From Bidens hawaiensis (taxonomy: Eukaryota; Streptophyta; Magnoliopsida; Asterales; Asteraceae), in contig JAIQDT010014323.1 of NCBI GenBank assembly GCA_021521415.1, positions 1 to 64,000 on the forward strand: 64,000 bases of DNA, read 5' to 3'. Below the pieces are notes generated by a model, which worked only from the letters and a program-made list of their open reading frames with translations, did not search any database and was not told the origin of the DNA. Made by a program: the position numbers and the translations under genes. Positions 60,397-64,000 of the stretch are shown in pieces; the first letter of the stretch is position 1; every line of letters starts with the position of its first letter.

Positions 60397-60833
60397 TTCC
60401 GCATATCAAGCACCTCCACAAGGAAAAAGTGGAACACAATATTTATCTTACCGTACTGAAGTTTATATGTGAGGAAGCTGGTAAATTAGAATATGAGGGT
60501 TATAATGATTAGTATAAATATGCACTTATTTTGGCCGTGGAAAATAATACTCCTGAGGTAATAGAGCATATCACCCAATTGTTTCCAGAATCAATTCAGA
60601 CCTTGAACGATAAAAAGTATTCACTTTTACAACTCTCGGTAATCAACCGCTGTGAAAATGTCTACAAATTTTTGGAGCCCGAAATAACGTATAACAGTGA
60701 TTTGAGAAGAAAACTCATATCCTCCCACGGTGTTAATATTTCGCACCTAGCTGGAAAACTAGCACCTCTAGACAAACTCAATATAGTAACTGGTGCAGCA
60801 TTACAAATGCAAAGGGAGATACTGTGGTTTCAG
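60397..60833 (+). CDS. Exon 6 of the ankyrin/PGG gene, with in-frame stop
   Basis: Follows acceptor TTAATTGTATAG and continues phase 1. Contains VPHIKHLHKEKVEHN, ALILAVENNTPEVIEHI, LLQLSVINRCENVYKFLEPE, HLAGKLAPLDKLNIVTGAAL and QMQREILWFQ, the hallmark segment before the PGG domain. A TAG at 60510-60512 interrupts the frame after EGYND; the frame resumes at once with YKYALILAVEN, so it is a single nonsense change. Ends at CAG|GTGAAAG, phase 0. Confidence 0.87.
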
Positions 60834-60910
60834 GTGAAAGTGTTGTCCGCTATTCTTTAAAAAATGAAATTACTTTGAATTTATGTGTCGTAACATCTAT
60901 CGACTTAGAG

Positions 60911-61540
60911 GAAGTAAGCAAGCTATTGCAGCCCAGAGAGAGGACACATGAGAACGAAGAAAACGAAACACCAAGTATGGTGTTTACAAGAGAACACGAG
61001 GATTTGAGACAAAAAGGTGAAGAGTGGATGAAAAAAACAGCTGACTCATACACAATTACAGCTGCACTTATTATTACAATTGTTTTTGCTTCGGCCATCA
61101 CTGTACCAGGTGGAAACAATGGGGATACTGGAAAAGCAATCTATAAAACAAAGCCGAGCTTCATCATATTTATTGTATCAGATGCAATCTCATTGTTCAC
61201 ATACACCACTTCCTTGCTACTGTTTCTATCTATCCTCACAGCGCGTTATTCATATGAAGATTTCCTCTATAAACTGCCTAAGACATTAATACTTGGCCTT
61301 GTCATGTTATTCTTGTCAGTGACAACCATGTTGATAGCCTTTGGTTCAACATTATATATTATGTCAGGGCAAGAGAACATGTGGATCTTGGTCCCAATTG
61401 GTGCATTAACATGTCTTCCAATTGCTTCATTCGTGACACTGCAATTACCGTTGCTTGCTGATCTCATCTCTTCAACATATGGTCGTGGAATCTTTCGTAA
61501 ACGAAGTGAGCTTAGTTGCTTAAAGACCCATGCAGACTAA
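60911..61540 (+). CDS. Exon 7: PGG domain and four membrane helices
   Basis: Starts EVSKLLQPRER after a 77-bp intron whose acceptor is TTAGAG. Then MVFTREHEDLRQKGEEWMKK, TADSYTITAALIITIVFASA, the signature ITVPGGNNGDTGK, and three more hydrophobic helices around TTSLLLFLSILTARYS, LILGLVMLFLSVTTMLIAFG and ALTCLPIASFVTLQLPLLAD, ending RKRSELSCLKTHAD and TAA at 61538. This part is intact and close to the family norm. Confidence 0.92.
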   Translation, partial: EVSKLLQPRERTHENEENETPSMVFTREHEDLRQKGEEWMKKTADSYTITAALIITIVFASAITVPGGNNGDTGKAIYKTKPSFIIFIVSDAISLFTYTTSLLLFLSILTARYSYEDFLYKLPKTLILGLVMLFLSVTTMLIAFGSTLYIMSGQENMWILVPIGALTCLPIASFVTLQLPLLADLISSTYGRGIFRKRSELSCLKTHAD

Positions 61541-62030
61541 TAAATGAGGCCATATAGTCACAAGTTCCAACGTATCTATTGTAAGTTGTTGGAGTTATTT
61601 GACAATTGAAGTTGAATTATGTGTGAGTGTGCTTTGAATAAAGGAAGAAGTGGTTATGCCAACTTCCACGTGATCAGTAAAATAGTATCTAAATTTGTTA
61701 TGATATGTTTTTGAACATTAGATGTAAGTCCATATGGAGAACAAAAGCCAATCTTTCCACATATCTTAGTGTAGTATCATAAGAGAGAATTACTTGTTTC
61801 GTTTTTCAGGTGTACTTTTGTTCATAATTTACAATTAAGTGGATGCTCTTTTAGTAACTTATGCACATAGCATTTATGTTGTAACATCATAATACACCAC
61901 TTCGGTTAGGTGTAACCCCAAATTTGAAAGCATGTATTTTTCTTTTTCTATTTTAAGTATGGGATGCAAGATATTATTCTATATATACTTAGCATTCTGC
62001 CCATAACATGATCATCAGATCATATAGTTG
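61541..62030. other. 3' flank of the ankyrin/PGG gene
   Basis: Probable 3' UTR and downstream DNA, AT-rich, with the AATAAA at 61637. No further gene is seen. Confidence 0.5.
61637..61642 (+). terminator. Polyadenylation signal candidate of the ankyrin/PGG gene
   Basis: AATAAA about 97 bp after the stop codon, followed by T/G-rich sequence. Position and sequence suit a plant poly(A) signal; no transcript evidence is available. Confidence 0.45.
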
Positions 62031-62038
62031 AGCTTGAG

Positions 62039-62774
62039 TAGGGATGAGATCAGGACCGTATCCGTATCTAAAATCAGTAAATCTTGGTACTCATACCAGT
62101 ACCCAAATTATATGGTACGGGTACGGGTACATGTACTTTGGGTACGCTACTCTCTTTGGTACCTTTTTTTTTAAATCTCCACTAAATTAGGTAACGGTAC
62201 GATATTGACAATCAAATATCTATAATACCAAAACCGTAATACCATAACGAGAACCATAATACCGCAACCAAAACAGAATACCAAAACTAAAAATGAAGCA
62301 AATCAACCATAATATAAAATCCAATTTCTTTTCCTTTTCTTTGTTTATTGCTTACTTAATTTCTATATAAAAAAAAACAAGAGAGACAATTAATACATGT
62401 TATTCAATTAATGTACACAATTACACATATATGAAATAAAATATACGAATACACAATATATGAATATATGAATACACACATATAGATTGAAAATGAATAT
62501 ATTCAACTAATATATATCATGTTTTGAATATCCCGCTTGAAAGTTAAGTTATAAAATGTTAGAAACCTAATAAAAGCCCCTACATATTCTAAACGGGTAC
62601 CAGTACCCGTAATACCCGTACTTGTACCCGAAAGTACACGTACTCATAATCAGTAAATCTAGGTACCCATACCCATACCAAGTAGACATCTAAGGGTACA
62701 TGTACGGGTACAGGTACATGTACGAATACTGAATAGGTACGGTACAGATATTTAGGAAAAAATGCTCATCCCTA
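62039..62774. mobile_element. hAT-type MITE with GTACCC-rich subterminal repeats
   Basis: 736 bp. Ends are inverted repeats beginning TAGGGATGAG (left: TAGGGATGAGATCAGGACCG; right, on the minus strand: TAGGGATGAGCATTTTTTCC). Flanked by 8-bp AGCTTGAG (62031-62038) and AGCTAGAG (62775-62782), a hAT-length target duplication with one mismatch. The outer 100-200 bp on each side are dense in GTACGGGTAC / GTACCCGTAC motifs, the interior is AT-rich, and there is no transposase. Such repeated subterminal motifs are typical transposase-binding regions in hAT elements. Confidence 0.75.
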
Positions 62775-62782
62775 AGCTAGAG

Positions 62783-64000
62783 CCAATAGGTTCTACACAA
62801 CAATCTAGCAATGGGCTCGACCACTAACAAATTATAAACACGATCAAAATTAAAACTAGAACCCAGCAAAACACTATCAACCAATCGAACTACATAAATA
62901 TATTATACTTGCAACAAATAAAACAACATTATATACCATTATATATCCATATACGTATGTACTACTAGAATTTGTAATTTATAAAATCTTAGTATAAGCA
63001 GTTAAATACCAAGCTTTAATAAAATTTAAATACAAATACACTTTTCATTCTTAAAGCTTCATATTTTTTTAAAAATTACCATTACTTATACAAAAGTTAC
63101 ATGTAGTCAGCTTCTATTACATGTCTATATAGTTTTACAAATTTCATTATTCCTACAAAAAATAATCTTATAACCTACCCCTAAATGACCTACTATCACT
63201 CTTTTACCTTCTCAAAATGGGAAATTTTCTCAAATAGGAAATTTACCTTTATGGTGTACTTAAAAAAATAAGTATTTATATGGGTACCTACCGTACCTTT
63301 ACTTACTTTTATTAAGTTTAAAAAGAGAAAAAAGAGACATACTTTTTGCTCTCCCAAAACGTTGGTTTTGTTGGCCATCGTTGTCCCATTTTCCGGTTAT
63401 ACTTTGCTCAATGCTGCTTTGTTTGATATGGGTTCCTTCGGTGTAGACGATCAATTTTGGTTCTCTTGGTGTAGACGAACGATATCGGTGTAGATGATTG
63501 ATTTTGGTTCATTTGCTGTGAAGACGTGTGACACATCGATTTTATTCAAGTTTTATAATGTTAGTTTGTTATTTTTTATTATGTGTTGCCTTTTCATTCA
63601 CATATAAATTAATGGAGAGAAAGGTGAAAGAGAAAAAGAAAGTGACAGAAAATTAAAACTGTTTACCATTCAACCATTTTTCTTGAAACATGTGAAAAGG
63701 TGATGTAATCATTTGAGCTCATTAATAGAAAAAAAAGAATCTCAACCATCCATTTGATACATCAATGGCTCATATATGGTTTTCAATTCTACGGTGATTT
63801 TTTTTAACCATCCATGTATGTGTGTATAACTTAATCAGTCCTATGTATCATTGACTCAAAGGTTATAAGACCATCTCAAGAGATGGTGTTTTGTAGGTGT
63901 TTATGTTTTTCAAATGGCAATAGGCCCGCAAAATATATCATCTCTCCTATTTTCTCTTCTCTCTCCTTCTACTCACCTCACATATTTATTCTTAATACAT
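62783..64000. other. Non-genic right end of window
   Basis: AT-rich DNA. A small local repeat of GGTGTAGACGATCAATTTTGG type occurs near 63439, 63460 and 63490. No gene, RNA or bounded element was recognised. GACCATCTCAAGAGATGGT near 63870 is a short palindrome that could be the edge of another MITE cut by the window end. Confidence 0.45.

Larger units (their letters stand above)
24042..61540 (+). pseudogene. Disrupted host gene: copia-gag-like / ankyrin / PGG-domain membrane protein (ITN1/ACD6 class)
   Basis: Seven exons are traceable: about 24042-24422, 24540-25029 plus 37137-37144, 37296-37445, 38082-38192, 47609-47656, 60397-60833 and 60911-61540. All introns are GT-AG; the first five junctions are phase 1 and the last phase 0, and they join in frame to about 750 codons. 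Order of domains: UBN2-like copia gag domain, ankyrin repeats, a linker, then a PGG domain with four membrane helices. Family members (ITN1, ACD6) are plasma-membrane or ER proteins in salt, ABA and defence responses; the role of this gene is inferred from them. It is interrupted by a 12.1-kb gypsy in exon 2, a copia in intron 4 and a gypsy in intron 5, and exon 6 has a stop at 60510. A first exon with the ATG was not found. Full-length protein is not expected. Confidence 0.88.

Overview
The window is nuclear DNA of a flowering plant. It has GT-AG spliced exons, Ty3/gypsy and Ty1/copia LTR retrotransposons, MITEs and a long satellite array. A eudicot is likely. Asteraceae is a guess from memory, because genes that fuse a copia-gag-like domain to ankyrin repeats and a PGG domain are familiar there. 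Nothing in the window fixes the species.

Layout. (1) 1-20069 is an unbroken array of about 112 monomers of about 179 bp. In its left half the monomers form a higher-order repeat: two near-identical 3,390-bp blocks, preceded by a related block one monomer shorter. (2) 20070-24040 is non-genic DNA. It holds a decayed minus-strand ORF fragment, a 1.4-kb fold-back element packed with minisatellite units, and a possible Helitron 3' end. (3) 24042-61540 is one host gene of the ITN1/ACD6 class: a copia-gag-like N-terminal domain, ankyrin repeats and a four-helix PGG C-terminus. Seven exons can be traced with matching splice phases. The gene carries three LTR retrotransposons: a Tat-type gypsy inside exon 2 (Gypsy-1, 25030-37131), a copia on the minus strand in intron 4 (42592-47216) and a second Tat-type gypsy in intron 5 (Gypsy-2, 47702-60282). 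Exon 6 also has an in-frame stop. (4) 61541-64000 is the 3' flank, with a hAT-type MITE.

How the parts relate. The three retrotransposons sit side by side in the host gene and are not nested in each other. Each is delimited by LTRs and a 5-bp target duplication, exact for the copia and Gypsy-2 and 4 of 5 for Gypsy-1. By eye, LTR divergence is lowest for the copia and Gypsy-2 and roughly double for Gypsy-1. Both gypsy elements carry, between pol and the 3' LTR, a convergent multi-exon gene on the opposite strand with its own TATA box. In both elements the sense gag-pol is broken, yet the antisense gene can be read through intact splice sites. In Gypsy-2 seven exons join into an uninterrupted frame of 1,015 codons including the stop. 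This intact antisense gene in an otherwise defective retrotransposon is the most interesting feature of the window.
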